Assembly: GCA_024695935.1 (NCBI GenBank)
Contig: JAILHH010000013.1
Span: 1-50,258, forward strand
Length of the DNA stretch: 50,258 bases
Source of the DNA: Acetatifactor sp.
GTDB lineage: Bacteria > Bacillota > Clostridia > Lachnospirales > Lachnospiraceae
Direction: 5' to 3'
This document shows, in pieces, positions 43,768 through 50,258 of the stretch. How positions within the stretch are numbered: position 1 is the stretch's first letter; each line of letters opens with the position of its first letter. The notes beneath the pieces are model-generated. The model was not told the DNA's origin and ran no database searches. It worked only from the letters and a program-made list of their open reading frames with translations. The translations under genes were made by a program, and so were the position numbers.

Positions 43768-44571
43768 TTAAATCACCGCCTGATCTCTGTTACATACGAA
43801 TGTTGCTTTTCCAAGGTGGTATCTGACAAGCTTCTCATCTCCGCCAAAGATCGTTGACGGCCAGCCAAATCCCGCCACGGTTTCCAGGGGCTTAATGCTC
43901 CCTTCAAGTATCGCTTTTGAGAGGTCGATATAGTCATCGATATATGACTTTGCCAATGGACCGCCGTTATGAGCGGGGACAAGGCGGTCAAACTCATGGG
44001 ATCTTTCCTTTAACTTCCGCATATTTGCCAGGTGAAGCTTTACGATCTCTTTTGTAGCAAGGTCATCTCTTCTTACATTTAACAGAACCTGGGCGGCTTC
44101 CAGCTCGTCACCGGTATAGATCGTCCTGTTTTCTTTATCTAAAAACGCGAATGAGCTTGCATGATGGGCACCGATCGCTATGGCTTCAACCACCCTGTCA
44201 CCAAGGTCAAACTCCTGTCCGTCTTTAAGTGTGCGGATAGTATAATCGGGATGTGGAAGCTTTGTCCTGGTCTCAACCCCAAGCGCTATTTCGGCTGCGC
44301 CTTCTCCCATCCATACCTCTTCAAAAAACGCATTTCCGCTGGTGTGATCGTAATGACCGTGAGTGTTAACGACAGTAAGCGGAAGGTCTGTGATGGATTC
44401 CACCAGTGCGCGCAGATCCCCCTCCCCGTATGCCGTATCGATCAAAAGTGCTCTTTTGCTTCCGACCAGCAAAAAACAAGTCACATTTCTTGTCTGTATC
44501 CCCCACGCTCCAAAATCCGTCAGATACGTCCCATAAATACTTCCTTCCGGCGTCACATTAATGTCTTTCAT
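43768..44571 (-). CDS. MBL-fold metallo-hydrolase
   Basis: The 267-residue protein has the metallo-beta-lactamase fold. The metal site motif HxHxDH is THGHYDHTSG near residue 70, with later ligands in GAHHASSFAF (near 137) and TGDEL (near 153), and the His in VPAHNGGP near 198. Substrates of this broad family range from thioesters to lactones and cannot be told here. GAGGG precedes the ATG. It has its own promoter and terminator and sits on the chromosomal side of the integrated element. Confidence 0.9.
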   Translation of the reverse strand: MKDINVTPEGSIYGTYLTDFGAWGIQTRNVTCFLLVGSKRALLIDTAYGEGDLRALVESITDLPLTVVNTHGHYDHTSGNAFFEEVWMGEGAAEIALGVETRTKLPHPDYTIRTLKDGQEFDLGDRVVEAIAIGAHHASSFAFLDKENRTIYTGDELEAAQVLLNVRRDDLATKEIVKLHLANMRKLKERSHEFDRLVPAHNGGPLAKSYIDDYIDLSKAILEGSIKPLETVAGFGWPSTIFGGDEKLVRYHLGKATFVCNRDQAVI

Positions 44572-44605
44572 AAAATACCCTCTCTTCTTTTGGAATTTCT
44601 ATTCG

Positions 44606-44634
44606 ATTATATCATCCGCGGCGTAACGTGTCAT
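44606..44634 (-). promoter_or_regulatory. Promoter of the MBL-fold gene
   Basis: ATGACA (44629-44634) and a perfect TATAAT (44606-44611) are 17 bases apart on the minus strand, about 35 bases before the ATG. Confidence 0.7.
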
Positions 44635-44680
44635 TACAAGTTCACTAAGACAATTGCCCTGCTCGTTCCCAAAACAAAAA

Positions 44681-44703
44681 GAGCATCCAAAGATGCTCTT
44701 TTT
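44681..44703 (-). terminator. Terminator of the interrupted tRNA gene
   Basis: GAGCATC and GATGCTC form a 7-base stem around CAAA/TTTG with T runs on both sides. It lies 15 bases beyond the tRNA 3' remnant, as expected for the original tRNA transcript. Confidence 0.8.
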
Positions 44704-44717
44704 AATCATTATTTTAA

Positions 44718-44759
44718 TGCGGAATAAGGGACTTGAACCCCTGCTCCATGCCCTAGAAC
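44718..44759 (-). tRNA. 3' part of a tRNA, probable attachment site of the integrated element
   Basis: Reading the minus strand, anticodon-loop-like TTCTAG is followed by a 3' anticodon strand GGCAT, variable loop, T stem AGGGG, canonical T loop TTCAAGT, CCCTT, the acceptor strand ATTCCGC and discriminator A. The complementary 5' acceptor (GCGGAAT), the D arm and the 5' anticodon strand are absent, so this is a remnant, not a working tRNA. If the loop is read as xTTCTAx the anticodon would be TCT (Arg); that is uncertain. Tyrosine integrases commonly use tRNA 3' halves as attachment cores, and the integrase gene is 71 bases away. Confidence 0.75.
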
Positions 44760-44790
44760 CCGCTTAAATACTAGGTTTTTTCAATTTTTG

Positions 44791-44820
44791 TTTGGATACA
44801 CTTGATACACTGTATCCAAA
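44791..44820. repeat. Perfect 10-base inverted repeat between att site and integrase
   Basis: TTTGGATACA (44791-44800) and TGTATCCAAA (44811-44820) flank a loop that itself carries GATACAC, so GATACAC occurs twice in tandem (44795-44801, 44804-44810). There is no T run after it on the minus strand. It could end integrase transcription or serve as arm sites for integrase or excisionase. Confidence 0.55.
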
Positions 44821-44830
44821 ATAGCCGGAT

Positions 44831-46039
44831 TTAGTTAATTGCTGATGTGATAATTTGTTCAACATCGACCATTTCCTTATTATTATAGTAATAATATTGT
44901 CTTGTGGTTGCGATATTGGTATGCCCCATCTGCTTTTCAATTAACTTATCATCGACTCCCGCACCGAGAAGTTTTGTGCCGTAGGTCTTGCGTATTTTGT
45001 GCAAAGACCTGGGTTTAATTCCAACATGGTCACAAATGCTTTTCAGTTTCTTGGAAAATGCCTTGCCTTTAATTCTCTGTCCGTCACGCACGAACAAAAA
45101 TTCACTTGTCGGATTTAACAGATACAGCTCTTTGATTATCGCTATCGCTTGTTTTGTTAAAACAACTTTTCTGTATCCGTCACGCCCCTTGGTAAACTCT
45201 CTTACTTCAAAAATCCTCTGATGCCCTTCACCTTGGTATGTGATTTCCGTTCTCGTTACGTTTAAGATATTTCCTGTTAAATCAGAGTATTTAAGGCTTG
45301 ACAACTCACCGGCTCTTAACCCTGTTTGGAAACATAGCAAAATCCCTAGATTAATAACCGAAAATTGAGATTTCTTGATGTAGTCCGTTATGTCCTCAAT
45401 CTCTCTGTCGGTAAAAACCGATTCTTCGTCGGTCAGCACTTTTCGCTTAAAGGCTTTTCTCGACAATTCAAGATCGCCCATAAAGTTCGTAATGCTTATG
45501 TTCGTTAGTCCACGTTTTTTAGCGTGTTTGAAAATTCCGCAAATCAGCACCCTCAGATTGCCCCAACTTTTAGCGGTTAGTTCGTGCTTATGGATGGATG
45601 ATTTTATGAAATCCTCAAGCATATCCTCGGTTATGTAGCGAACCTCGGTTTTTGTTATCTCGTGGTCTACGAAAAACTTTTTATAATCGGTCTTATACCT
45701 ATCGGCTGTCTGCTTTTCGATTTCGCCATATTCCACTTTGCTCTTGATCCAAGCATCAAAAACATCATCAATGAAAACTTGTACTTCCTCTGCCTTGTAG
45801 TATTCAATGATTAAATCCTCAAGGTCTTTCTCTGTTGTCTTTTTAACTAATTTCCTGCCTTTTACACGGTCGGGAAGGTAAGTAGCCCAACGACCATCCT
45901 TACCCACCCAAATCCGTGACTCATGCATTTTTAGAAACTTTTTTCTTTCGTTCATTTCAATGTTTGCCCGGATTGTGTTAACGTCAATCATACCATTTTC
46001 AATAGCATAATTCAACAAATCTCTGTCGGACAAATCCAC
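44831..46039 (-). CDS. int: Tyrosine-recombinase integrase
   Basis: The 402-residue site-specific recombinase has an N-terminal arm-binding region, a core-binding domain (about 90-200) and the catalytic domain. Active-site residues are visible: Arg in TGLRAGELSSLKYSDL (near 250), HKIRKTYG (near 345), GHTNIATTRQYYYY with the nucleophilic Tyr (near 383). The start is GTG at 46039 with GGGGGTG about nine bases upstream. It ends 71 bases from the tRNA remnant and should integrate the element there. Confidence 0.93.
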   Translation of the reverse strand: MDLSDRDLLNYAIENGMIDVNTIRANIEMNERKKFLKMHESRIWVGKDGRWATYLPDRVKGRKLVKKTTEKDLEDLIIEYYKAEEVQVFIDDVFDAWIKSKVEYGEIEKQTADRYKTDYKKFFVDHEITKTEVRYITEDMLEDFIKSSIHKHELTAKSWGNLRVLICGIFKHAKKRGLTNISITNFMGDLELSRKAFKRKVLTDEESVFTDREIEDITDYIKKSQFSVINLGILLCFQTGLRAGELSSLKYSDLTGNILNVTRTEITYQGEGHQRIFEVREFTKGRDGYRKVVLTKQAIAIIKELYLLNPTSEFLFVRDGQRIKGKAFSKKLKSICDHVGIKPRSLHKIRKTYGTKLLGAGVDDKLIEKQMGHTNIATTRQYYYYNNKEMVDVEQIITSAIN

Positions 46040-46046
46040 TGAAAAA

Positions 46047-46349
46047 TCACCCCCTTATTCGTTCAAGTTGTCGCTCCACCTTCCAAATCTTAACGTCCTC
46101 AACCTGATTTTTGCAATTAAGCAACGCCTTTAACTGTTCAAGACAAACCTCAACATCAGCGATTTCCTCAACGATATTTTTGTAATAAGGATTGCCTTTG
46201 TCGGTGGTATCATCACCAAACTTTCGCCAATGCTTGTTGATGGCCTGTGTAAGCTCTGCCATTTCCTCTATGGTCTGTCTTGACTGTGGACCCCATCCGT
46301 AATGTGCGGCTATATGTCCGTAAACTGTTCTTAAATTATCCCTGTCCAT
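46047..46349 (-). CDS. MazG-like nucleotide pyrophosphohydrolase
   Basis: The 100-residue protein shows the all-alpha NTP-pyrophosphatase pattern: EEMAELTQAINK (near residue 28) and VEEIADVEVCLEQL (near residue 60), the two acidic helices that bind Mg2+. Phage relatives hydrolyse nucleoside triphosphates or lower stress alarmones. AGGAAAGGAA precedes the ATG. It overlaps the upstream gene by 14 bases and precedes the integrase by seven. Confidence 0.75.
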   Translation of the reverse strand: MDRDNLRTVYGHIAAHYGWGPQSRQTIEEMAELTQAINKHWRKFGDDTTDKGNPYYKNIVEEIADVEVCLEQLKALLNCKNQVEDVKIWKVERQLERIRG

Positions 46350-46518
46350 TTATTCCTTTCCTGACACCGAAAGATGCCACATAACCGATCTCTTTTATGG
46401 CTTTATTCGCCTTTTTTTGCGACTTTTCATCGTCAATGGTAATCATTACCACACCACTTTCCAAGGTTGCGCTAAACCCCATTTCTGAAAGCCTTACAAC
46501 CGCATCCTCTTTGCTCAT
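46336..46518 (-). CDS. Small hypothetical protein
   Basis: A 60-residue soluble protein that I do not recognise. It has a strand-rich middle (SGVVMITIDDEKSQ) and a charged helix, compatible with a small alpha/beta fold. It overlaps the MazG-like gene and follows the preceding gene by one base, which supports real translation. Confidence 0.6.
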   Translation of the reverse strand: MSKEDAVVRLSEMGFSATLESGVVMITIDDEKSQKKANKAIKEIGYVASFGVRKGINGQG

Positions 46519-46519
46519 T

Positions 46520-46879
46520 TCATCCCTTTATCTCCTTTTTAAATCTTTTAATCTGAAACACTCGGTTACCAATTCGCCACGTCATAACCTTGGCTGTCTT
46601 GTAGTCGTATATACAACCTTTGCAAAGACCTATCCTTCGGTTATGCTTAATCTTTTTCTTGGCGATCTTGATTGATTTCTTGTCTGCATACCTGGAATTA
46701 AGAAATGCTGTTAAAAGCATTTTCATAAACCGATACCTTTCATCGTTAAACGTAAGGTCTATTTCGCCCTCGGTTTCGGCTGTGCGGATTTGGTCGCAGA
46801 CATCACTGATAATGTCAGTAAATTTCATGTCGTCAAATCTCTCTGTGTAGCTCTCCGGTATCTCTAGTAGTATTTGCAT
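46520..46879 (-). CDS. Hypothetical protein of the integrated element
   Basis: The 119-residue protein starts at the ATG at 46879 with GGAGGAGC five bases upstream. An earlier in-frame start at 46924 lacks a site. The C-terminal half is strongly basic (RYADKKSIKIAKKKIKHNRR and RFKKEIKG) and holds a CxxC (GLCKGCIYD), so nucleic acid binding is possible. Function unknown. It overlaps the Cys-rich gene upstream. Confidence 0.65.
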   Translation of the reverse strand: MQILLEIPESYTERFDDMKFTDIISDVCDQIRTAETEGEIDLTFNDERYRFMKMLLTAFLNSRYADKKSIKIAKKKIKHNRRIGLCKGCIYDYKTAKVMTWRIGNRVFQIKRFKKEIKG

Positions 46880-47030
46880 TTTGCTCCTCCATTTCTTTAG
46901 CGCACTGATAACAGTAACATCCATCTATCCCCTGAATTTCGTACAGAAAACACATCCAATTTCTATTCCATTTCCCCTTGTCGGAACAACTCTTGCAGGA
47001 CCCTTGCCCTTCCCCTTTGCATTGTGTCAT
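46833..47030 (-). CDS. Small Cys-rich protein, possible zinc-binding
   Basis: The 65-residue protein has CxxC-like pairs, CKSCSDKGKW near the start and CYCYQCAKEM later, seven Cys in all, arranged as in small zinc-ribbon proteins of phages. No catalytic motif is seen. It overlaps both neighbours by a few to 47 bases. Confidence 0.6.
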   Translation of the reverse strand: MTQCKGEGQGSCKSCSDKGKWNRNWMCFLYEIQGIDGCYCYQCAKEMEEQNANTTRDTGELHREI

Positions 47031-47353
47031 TTCTTTTTTGCCTCGCTTTCAAAATTCGGATCGTCAAAAATAGGGCCTGTCTCGTCATTTCTGAAACGGC
47101 AAATGTTCTTCCCACACAAGATCCCTTTTGACTTTGCTATGTTTCTCGCCCCTTTTGCGTTGTTTTCGCTGTCGTAAAAGAACAGTGTGTGGTCGCTTGT
47201 GGGGAAAATTGCAATAAAGCCATCCTGCTTAGTCATAAGGTCTACAGCTTGTCTTGACTTTTTCCAAAAGATGTTGATTTTTCCCGTTGCCACGCTCCAC
47301 ATATACTTAGGCAATTCCTTGACAACCCTTTCCTTTGCTAATTTGTTACTCAT
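47027..47353 (-). CDS. Hypothetical protein of the integrated element
   Basis: This 108-residue protein is not recognised. It starts with a basic helix (NKLAKERVVKELPKY), followed by FIAIFPTSDHTLFFYDSENNAKG and a basic, Lys-rich end. Start and stop both overlap neighbours by four bases (ATGA type), supporting translation as part of the operon. Confidence 0.65.
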   Translation of the reverse strand: MSNKLAKERVVKELPKYMWSVATGKINIFWKKSRQAVDLMTKQDGFIAIFPTSDHTLFFYDSENNAKGARNIAKSKGILCGKNICRFRNDETGPIFDDPNFESEAKKK

Positions 47354-47508
47354 TTTTCATCCTCACTTTTTGAAATTTTTAAAACGCATACATCATCAGC
47401 ACCAACATATTTGCCATTATTTTCCATGTTAATATCACATGTTGGTAATTCTCCATATATTGACCTCTTACAATCTTTACAATAATTATTTCTATATTCT
47501 TCTGTCAT
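47350..47508 (-). CDS. Very small Cys-containing protein (52 residues)
   Basis: The frame encodes MTEEYRNNYCKDCKRS... with CKDC and two later Cys, ending in ISKSEDEK. AGGAATAAGG lies just upstream of the ATG at 47508, and the TGA overlaps the next ATG. It fills what would otherwise be a gap in a gapless operon. Possibly a small metal-binding protein; function unknown. Confidence 0.6.
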   Translation of the reverse strand: MTEEYRNNYCKDCKRSIYGELPTCDINMENNGKYVGADDVCVLKISKSEDEK

Positions 47509-47511
47509 ACC

Positions 47512-47865
47512 TTATTCCTCTCTTTCCTCTGAATTTATTATCTGCTCTATTGCTTGCATAACATCCGCCGCCATTACTAAATCTTGCCCGTCTGCGCTTT
47601 CGAATCTAGCCATTGAGGGGATTTCAGCCTTTAACTTTTCAAGGCTCTCTAGCCACTCTTTATTGTTTGCGTGTTTGCCACATTCATAAGCCGTGTCTGT
47701 TTCTATTGTGCGTAATTTATTGCCGTGTTCAAGCCATTGTTTTACTCTGAATATTGGGATTAGGTCTGAACCATTCGTGTAAACTTCTTTATCGTCCTTA
47801 AATCCGTAATCTCTTGCAAACTTTTCAAAAGTTTCGGGAAATTCCATCATTTGTTGTTCGTTCAT
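47512..47865 (-). CDS. Hypothetical protein of the integrated element
   Basis: A 117-residue soluble, acidic protein with a helical C-terminal half (SLEKLKAEIPS and VMQAIEQIINSEEREE). The phrase DLIPIFRVKQWLE is common in small phage proteins of Clostridia. No known catalytic motif. GAGGGCGAG precedes its ATG and is also the coding tail of the gene upstream region. Confidence 0.65.
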   Translation of the reverse strand: MNEQQMMEFPETFEKFARDYGFKDDKEVYTNGSDLIPIFRVKQWLEHGNKLRTIETDTAYECGKHANNKEWLESLEKLKAEIPSMARFESADGQDLVMAADVMQAIEQIINSEEREE

Positions 47866-47874
47866 TGCTCGCCC

Positions 47875-48060
47875 TCACTTTTCTGCCCTGCGACAATGCT
47901 CCGTTATCTTTCTTGCGGGCTTATATTCTGTCGTGTAATAAAACGGACATTCACTTTCTAGACATTCACAAAATTTTGTTACATCTGTGGCAAAGTATTG
48001 TATATTTCTGTCTGTATATTCGGGTTTATGAATTACCTTTGTTTGATACGGACACCTCAT
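47875..48060 (-). CDS. Small Cys-rich hypothetical protein
   Basis: The 61-residue protein has five Cys (CPYQTK, CECLESECPFYY, EHC), a pattern like small zinc-binding phage proteins. Not recognised. GGAGGGA precedes the ATG, and the gene follows its neighbour by one base. Confidence 0.6.
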   Translation of the reverse strand: MRCPYQTKVIHKPEYTDRNIQYFATDVTKFCECLESECPFYYTTEYKPARKITEHCRRAEK

Positions 48061-48061
48061 A

Positions 48062-48355
48062 TCATCCCTCCTGTCTGTATTTATCTATTATCTGCAATAC
48101 TTCAATATATGCATTTTTCAAAGCTACATCAGACACACAAGCACATCCAAGTTTATTTTCCTTTTCTGTTATCTCTGCCCTTATCTTGTCGAGAACCTTA
48201 TCCACACTTCCCCGTCGCTCAACCAAATCAAGCCATTCGTGTAGTTTTATAAGCGTTGCCTTTCGATATGGTATACTCTTTCCTCGTAATGCGTTATTAA
48301 CCGCATCACGATACGTCATTTTCTTTGCGTATTCTTCTGCTTCTTCTCTATTCAT
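48062..48355 (-). CDS. Hypothetical protein of the integrated element
   Basis: The 97-residue protein is mostly helical. The start NREEAEEYAKKMTYRDAV resembles the start of the 196-residue protein at 49520 (MTKEEAEEYVREC), suggesting a shared N-terminal module. GAGGGCGAGGA precedes the ATG and also encodes the end of the upstream gene, with a four-base overlap. Confidence 0.65.
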   Translation of the reverse strand: MNREEAEEYAKKMTYRDAVNNALRGKSIPYRKATLIKLHEWLDLVERRGSVDKVLDKIRAEITEKENKLGCACVSDVALKNAYIEVLQIIDKYRQEG

Positions 48356-48558
48356 TCCTCGCCCTCGCTCTCTGTCACCTTTTTTACGTGACTTACCTTA
48401 AATGATGTGTCCCCAACGTAAAAGTAGTTCGGTTTGCGATAATCATACTTTGCCGAAAAGTTATAGACATATCCCAACTTACCCCATATCCACGTCCCAT
48501 CACGAAAGAGAACACGGACATCCTTTCCAACAAGTTTTAAGAGTTCTGCGTGTTTCAT
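48352..48558 (-). CDS. Small hypothetical protein
   Basis: The 68-residue protein has a small beta-barrel-like pattern (GKDVRVLFRDGTWIWGKLGYV), reminiscent of SH3-like folds, and ends in TESEGEE. Not recognised. It overlaps both neighbours by four bases. Confidence 0.6.
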   Translation of the reverse strand: MKHAELLKLVGKDVRVLFRDGTWIWGKLGYVYNFSAKYDYRKPNYFYVGDTSFKVSHVKKVTESEGEE

Positions 48559-48767
48559 TTCTCACCCTCGCTATAGTACCATTCCATTTTTTTGTTAATC
48601 TCATTAAGCTCCCTTCTCAACTTGATGATGTCTGCCTGGATAACAGTGTGATGGGAAAAAATACAGTGATCACCCTCATAACGCTTATCCGTGTATTTGA
48701 TTATTCTGTCCAATGAATCTTTGCAATATCGTAAATCTGCCATGATCTCTTTTTTAGTTGCTCTCAT
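48555..48767 (-). CDS. Small hypothetical helical protein
   Basis: The 70-residue protein has two helices with coiled-coil character (LRYCKDSLDRIIKYTDK and IIKLRRELNEINKKM). It ends in SEGEK and overlaps the next start. Function unknown. Confidence 0.6.
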   Translation of the reverse strand: MRATKKEIMADLRYCKDSLDRIIKYTDKRYEGDHCIFSHHTVIQADIIKLRRELNEINKKMEWYYSEGEK

Positions 48768-48949
48768 TACTTATCCTCGCTTTCTGATTTAAACAACTCA
48801 ATCAATGTCTCGCACTTGCCATTATCTATTACCACAGGACACGGTAAACATTGGCTAGTGCAAACGTCCTCAATCAATCTTCCTAAACCTCTGTTTTGGC
48901 TTTTCCAACGGCAATTCTTGATTGCATCGTCTATATGTTTTTGTGTCAT
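48767..48949 (-). CDS. Small Cys-containing hypothetical protein
   Basis: The 60-residue protein contains five Cys (NCRWKSQN, CTSQCLPCPVV, GKCETL), again suggesting metal binding. It ends in FKSESEDK, shares one base with the next gene and overlaps the previous gene by four. Confidence 0.6.
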   Translation of the reverse strand: MTQKHIDDAIKNCRWKSQNRGLGRLIEDVCTSQCLPCPVVIDNGKCETLIELFKSESEDK

Positions 48950-49131
48950 GGTTCCTCACTTTCCTGTGGCTCAACTTCTGCGTTAAGAACATCAAAAACT
49001 CTTCGAAGCATAGACTCAGCACCCATAATCTTGCCACGTTCTTCTGCTATTTGTCTTTGACGTTCTCTTGTATAATCATTTATGCCCTCTGTTAACACAT
49101 TGAGGATTTTATCTTTCTGTTCTCTTTTCAT
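48946..49131 (-). CDS. Small hypothetical helical protein
   Basis: The 61-residue charged helical protein (QRQIAEERGKIMGAESMLRRVF) ends in VEPQESEEP. The DNA for VEPQESE is part of a 23-base direct repeat also found inside the gene at 49248. Function unknown. Confidence 0.6.
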   Translation of the reverse strand: MKREQKDKILNVLTEGINDYTRERQRQIAEERGKIMGAESMLRRVFDVLNAEVEPQESEEP

Positions 49132-49231
49132 TCCTCTCCTCGCTTTCTGTTTTTTTAGGATGTATTCTACCCATTAAATACATAAAAAGCCCATATATTA
49201 GAACCCAATGTTCTTGTAAAAATTGCTCCAT
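49109..49231 (-). CDS. Very small putative membrane protein (40 residues)
   Basis: The frame encodes a hydrophobic segment (HWVLIYGLFMYLMG) followed by a charged tail (HPKKTESEERNEKR). GAGGGCGAGGA sits directly before the ATG at 49231, and the gene overlaps the next start by 23 bases. It fills the only larger gap in the operon. Coding status is inferred from the site and spacing. Confidence 0.5.
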   Translation of the reverse strand: MEQFLQEHWVLIYGLFMYLMGRIHPKKTESEERNEKRTER

Positions 49232-49247
49232 TCCTCGCCCTCTCCTT

Positions 49248-49523
49248 CTACAGGTTCATGGAGCCTGTCATATTGTCGAACTGATACGGCATATCGGGAT
49301 AGTCAGAAAACATACACTCACTTTCCTGTGGCTCAACTTTGAATCTTTTATTGTCACAATATGTTATATTTCCACAATCATCGGCAAGCACAAGCGAACC
49401 ATCTTCACCTACAAAGAATTGATCTATAACCATTGTCATAAGACCACCTTTCTTTGCTATGTTATGGATTACTCGGTATGTTGGCTCTTTGCCTGTCTTT
49501 GTATCTATAACCTTAAATGTCAT
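49248..49523 (-). CDS. Hypothetical protein of the integrated element
   Basis: The 91-residue protein starts TFKVIDTKTGKEPTYRVI and has a strand-rich middle (FFVGEDGSLVLADDCGNITYCD), a style common in small phage proteins of Clostridia. VEPQESE occurs internally near residue 63, after which about 28 residues follow that may be a later fusion. It overlaps the upstream gene by four bases. Confidence 0.65.
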   Translation of the reverse strand: MTFKVIDTKTGKEPTYRVIHNIAKKGGLMTMVIDQFFVGEDGSLVLADDCGNITYCDNKRFKVEPQESECMFSDYPDMPYQFDNMTGSMNL

Positions 49524-50110
49524 ACTTCCTCACGCTCGCTTTCATTCAATGTTCGCCTAATCGCATTAAACGCAATATGCACGTTATAAGCGTTGTACCC
49601 TGCTCGTTGTAGCCACTTCTCTTCTTGGTTGATTTCTGCTTTTATCTTGCCAAGATCAGGCTCGTACGGTTTCACCTGTACTCTTACCTTTTTCATTTCT
49701 TCTACGAATTTCTTTATTTCATCATCGGATAATGGTCTTGTTTTCACTACACAAGGCTGTAGTTTGCCGGAAGATAAGGCTTTTAATTCTTTCCTTGCCG
49801 TGTCCTCTTGGGACGATAGTTTGATTATATCTTTAGCCTTTAACCACTCAATAACCGCTTCAAGGCTTATCGCATCCTCGCAAGGCTCTTGCGGTGTTAC
49901 AGGTGGTAACTTTTGTAACCTTTCCCAAAAACTACATAGAAAATCGGCTTTATCTCTCGTTGTTTGTACTAACTCTTTTGATAATTCATCAACTGCCTTC
50001 CTGCTCACGCAATCCTCACACAGCTCTTGCTCTAATGCTTTGATAACCTCTGTCGCCTCTCCACTGTCTAAACATTCACGTACATATTCTTCTGCTTCTT
50101 CCTTTGTCAT
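49520..50110 (-). CDS. Hypothetical protein of the integrated element
   Basis: A 196-residue soluble, helical protein with paired Cys (CEDCVSRKAVDEL) and a second similar module (PCEDAISLEAVIEWL), as if an about 60-residue unit were repeated. It ends in NESEREEV. This EDCISRxAV-type module recurs in clostridial phage proteins of unknown role. GTGAGGAATAAAC precedes the ATG. Confidence 0.65.
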   Translation of the reverse strand: MTKEEAEEYVRECLDSGEATEVIKALEQELCEDCVSRKAVDELSKELVQTTRDKADFLCSFWERLQKLPPVTPQEPCEDAISLEAVIEWLKAKDIIKLSSQEDTARKELKALSSGKLQPCVVKTRPLSDDEIKKFVEEMKKVRVQVKPYEPDLGKIKAEINQEEKWLQRAGYNAYNVHIAFNAIRRTLNESEREEV

Positions 50111-50119
50111 GTTTATTCC

Positions 50120-50258
50120 TCACTTTCCAAAAATTATTTGATATAGTAGGTTTATCTCACTTGCCACACATATACAAAATATAAGTACCTGTGTGTCATT
50201 TGAAAGTTCCCTTACCGCATCGGGAGAAACGTGAAAAACCAACATAAAAAGAACTATT
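50120..50258 (-). CDS. Partial small protein at the window edge
   Basis: An open frame runs in from beyond the window and ends at 50120; an internal ATG lies at 50245. The visible end contains a hydrophobic stretch (TQVLIFCICVASEINLLYQIIF) and ends in GK, nine bases before the next gene. It may be a small membrane protein. The start cannot be placed. Confidence 0.4.
   Translation of the reverse strand, partial: IVLFMLVFHVSPDAVRELSNDTQVLIFCICVASEINLLYQIIFGK

Larger units (their letters stand above)
44718..50258 (-). mobile_element. Integrative element or prophage, integrase end
   Basis: The element begins at a tRNA 3' remnant, followed by the tyrosine integrase gene and at least 17 short, same-strand, tightly packed genes typical of phage or ICE early regions. 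It extends beyond 50258; no structural phage, conjugation or repressor genes are inside the window, so its class stays open. The intact tRNA is expected at the far end. Confidence 0.8.

Noticed and set aside
44718-44759. A functional tRNA gene.
   Set aside because: The 5' acceptor strand, D arm and 5' anticodon strand are missing from the adjacent bases; only a 3' remnant is present.

Overview
The window looks like a chromosomal segment of a low-to-middle GC, Gram-positive gut or rumen Clostridia bacterium, most likely Lachnospiraceae. Pointers are Firmicutes-type ribosome binding sites (GGAGG, AAGGAG), a DUF4317 protein, a SpoVB/MurJ-type flippase, a glycogen synthase, a large Ami/Opp-type peptide transporter, GPH sugar symport and GH2/GH36 glycosidases. 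The family assignment is inference from protein style; no rRNA is present.

Layout. (1) 1-1212: left end of an IS200/IS605 element with tnpA and the start of tnpB. (2) 1272-2962: an orphan AAA ATPase of the DUF234 type, whose promoter lies in a cluster of four alternating inverted repeats. (3) 2963-10798: a six-gene minus-strand operon uxuA-uxuB-kdgA-kdgK-uxaC-GH2 beta-glucuronidase, with a divergent AraC regulator at 10978. Together these free glucuronic acid and convert it via fructuronate, mannonate, KDG and KDPG to pyruvate and glyceraldehyde-3-phosphate. (4) 11860-18212: a lipid/oligosaccharide flippase, a membrane-anchored acidic protein with a structured upstream element, enolase and flavodoxin with a long attenuator-like leader, and glycogen synthase. 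(5) 18367-33906: DUF4317; a beta-galactosidase / GPH symporter / alpha-galactosidase run followed by a GGDEF-EAL protein and an HD hydrolase; then M18 aminopeptidase, DJ-1 protein, CYTH protein, a diguanylate cyclase and a Ca2+/Na+ antiporter.

(6) 34042-43490: a six-gene oligopeptide ABC transporter operon (oppA-B-C-D-F plus a membrane protein) that is architecturally unusual throughout. The binding protein appears circularly permuted: the usual C-terminal segment of an Ami/Opp binding protein sits at its N-terminus and is missing from its C-terminus. OppD carries about 235 extra, largely coiled-coil residues between Walker A and the Q-loop; OppF carries two C-terminal membrane helices; OppB has a very large external domain; the last gene encodes a TTG-started, membrane-anchored protein resembling a degenerate ApbE fold. 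The leader has two promoters, a palindrome and an intrinsic terminator. I consider this the most interesting system in the window.

(7) 43768-44703: an MBL-fold hydrolase with its own promoter, then the terminator of a former tRNA gene. (8) 44718-50258 and beyond: an integrative element or prophage. It starts at a tRNA 3' remnant (putative att site), carries a tyrosine integrase, and continues as a tightly overlapping string of small, mostly unrecognised genes whose junctions share a recurring motif that encodes a Glu/Ser-rich C-terminus while supplying the next ribosome binding site.
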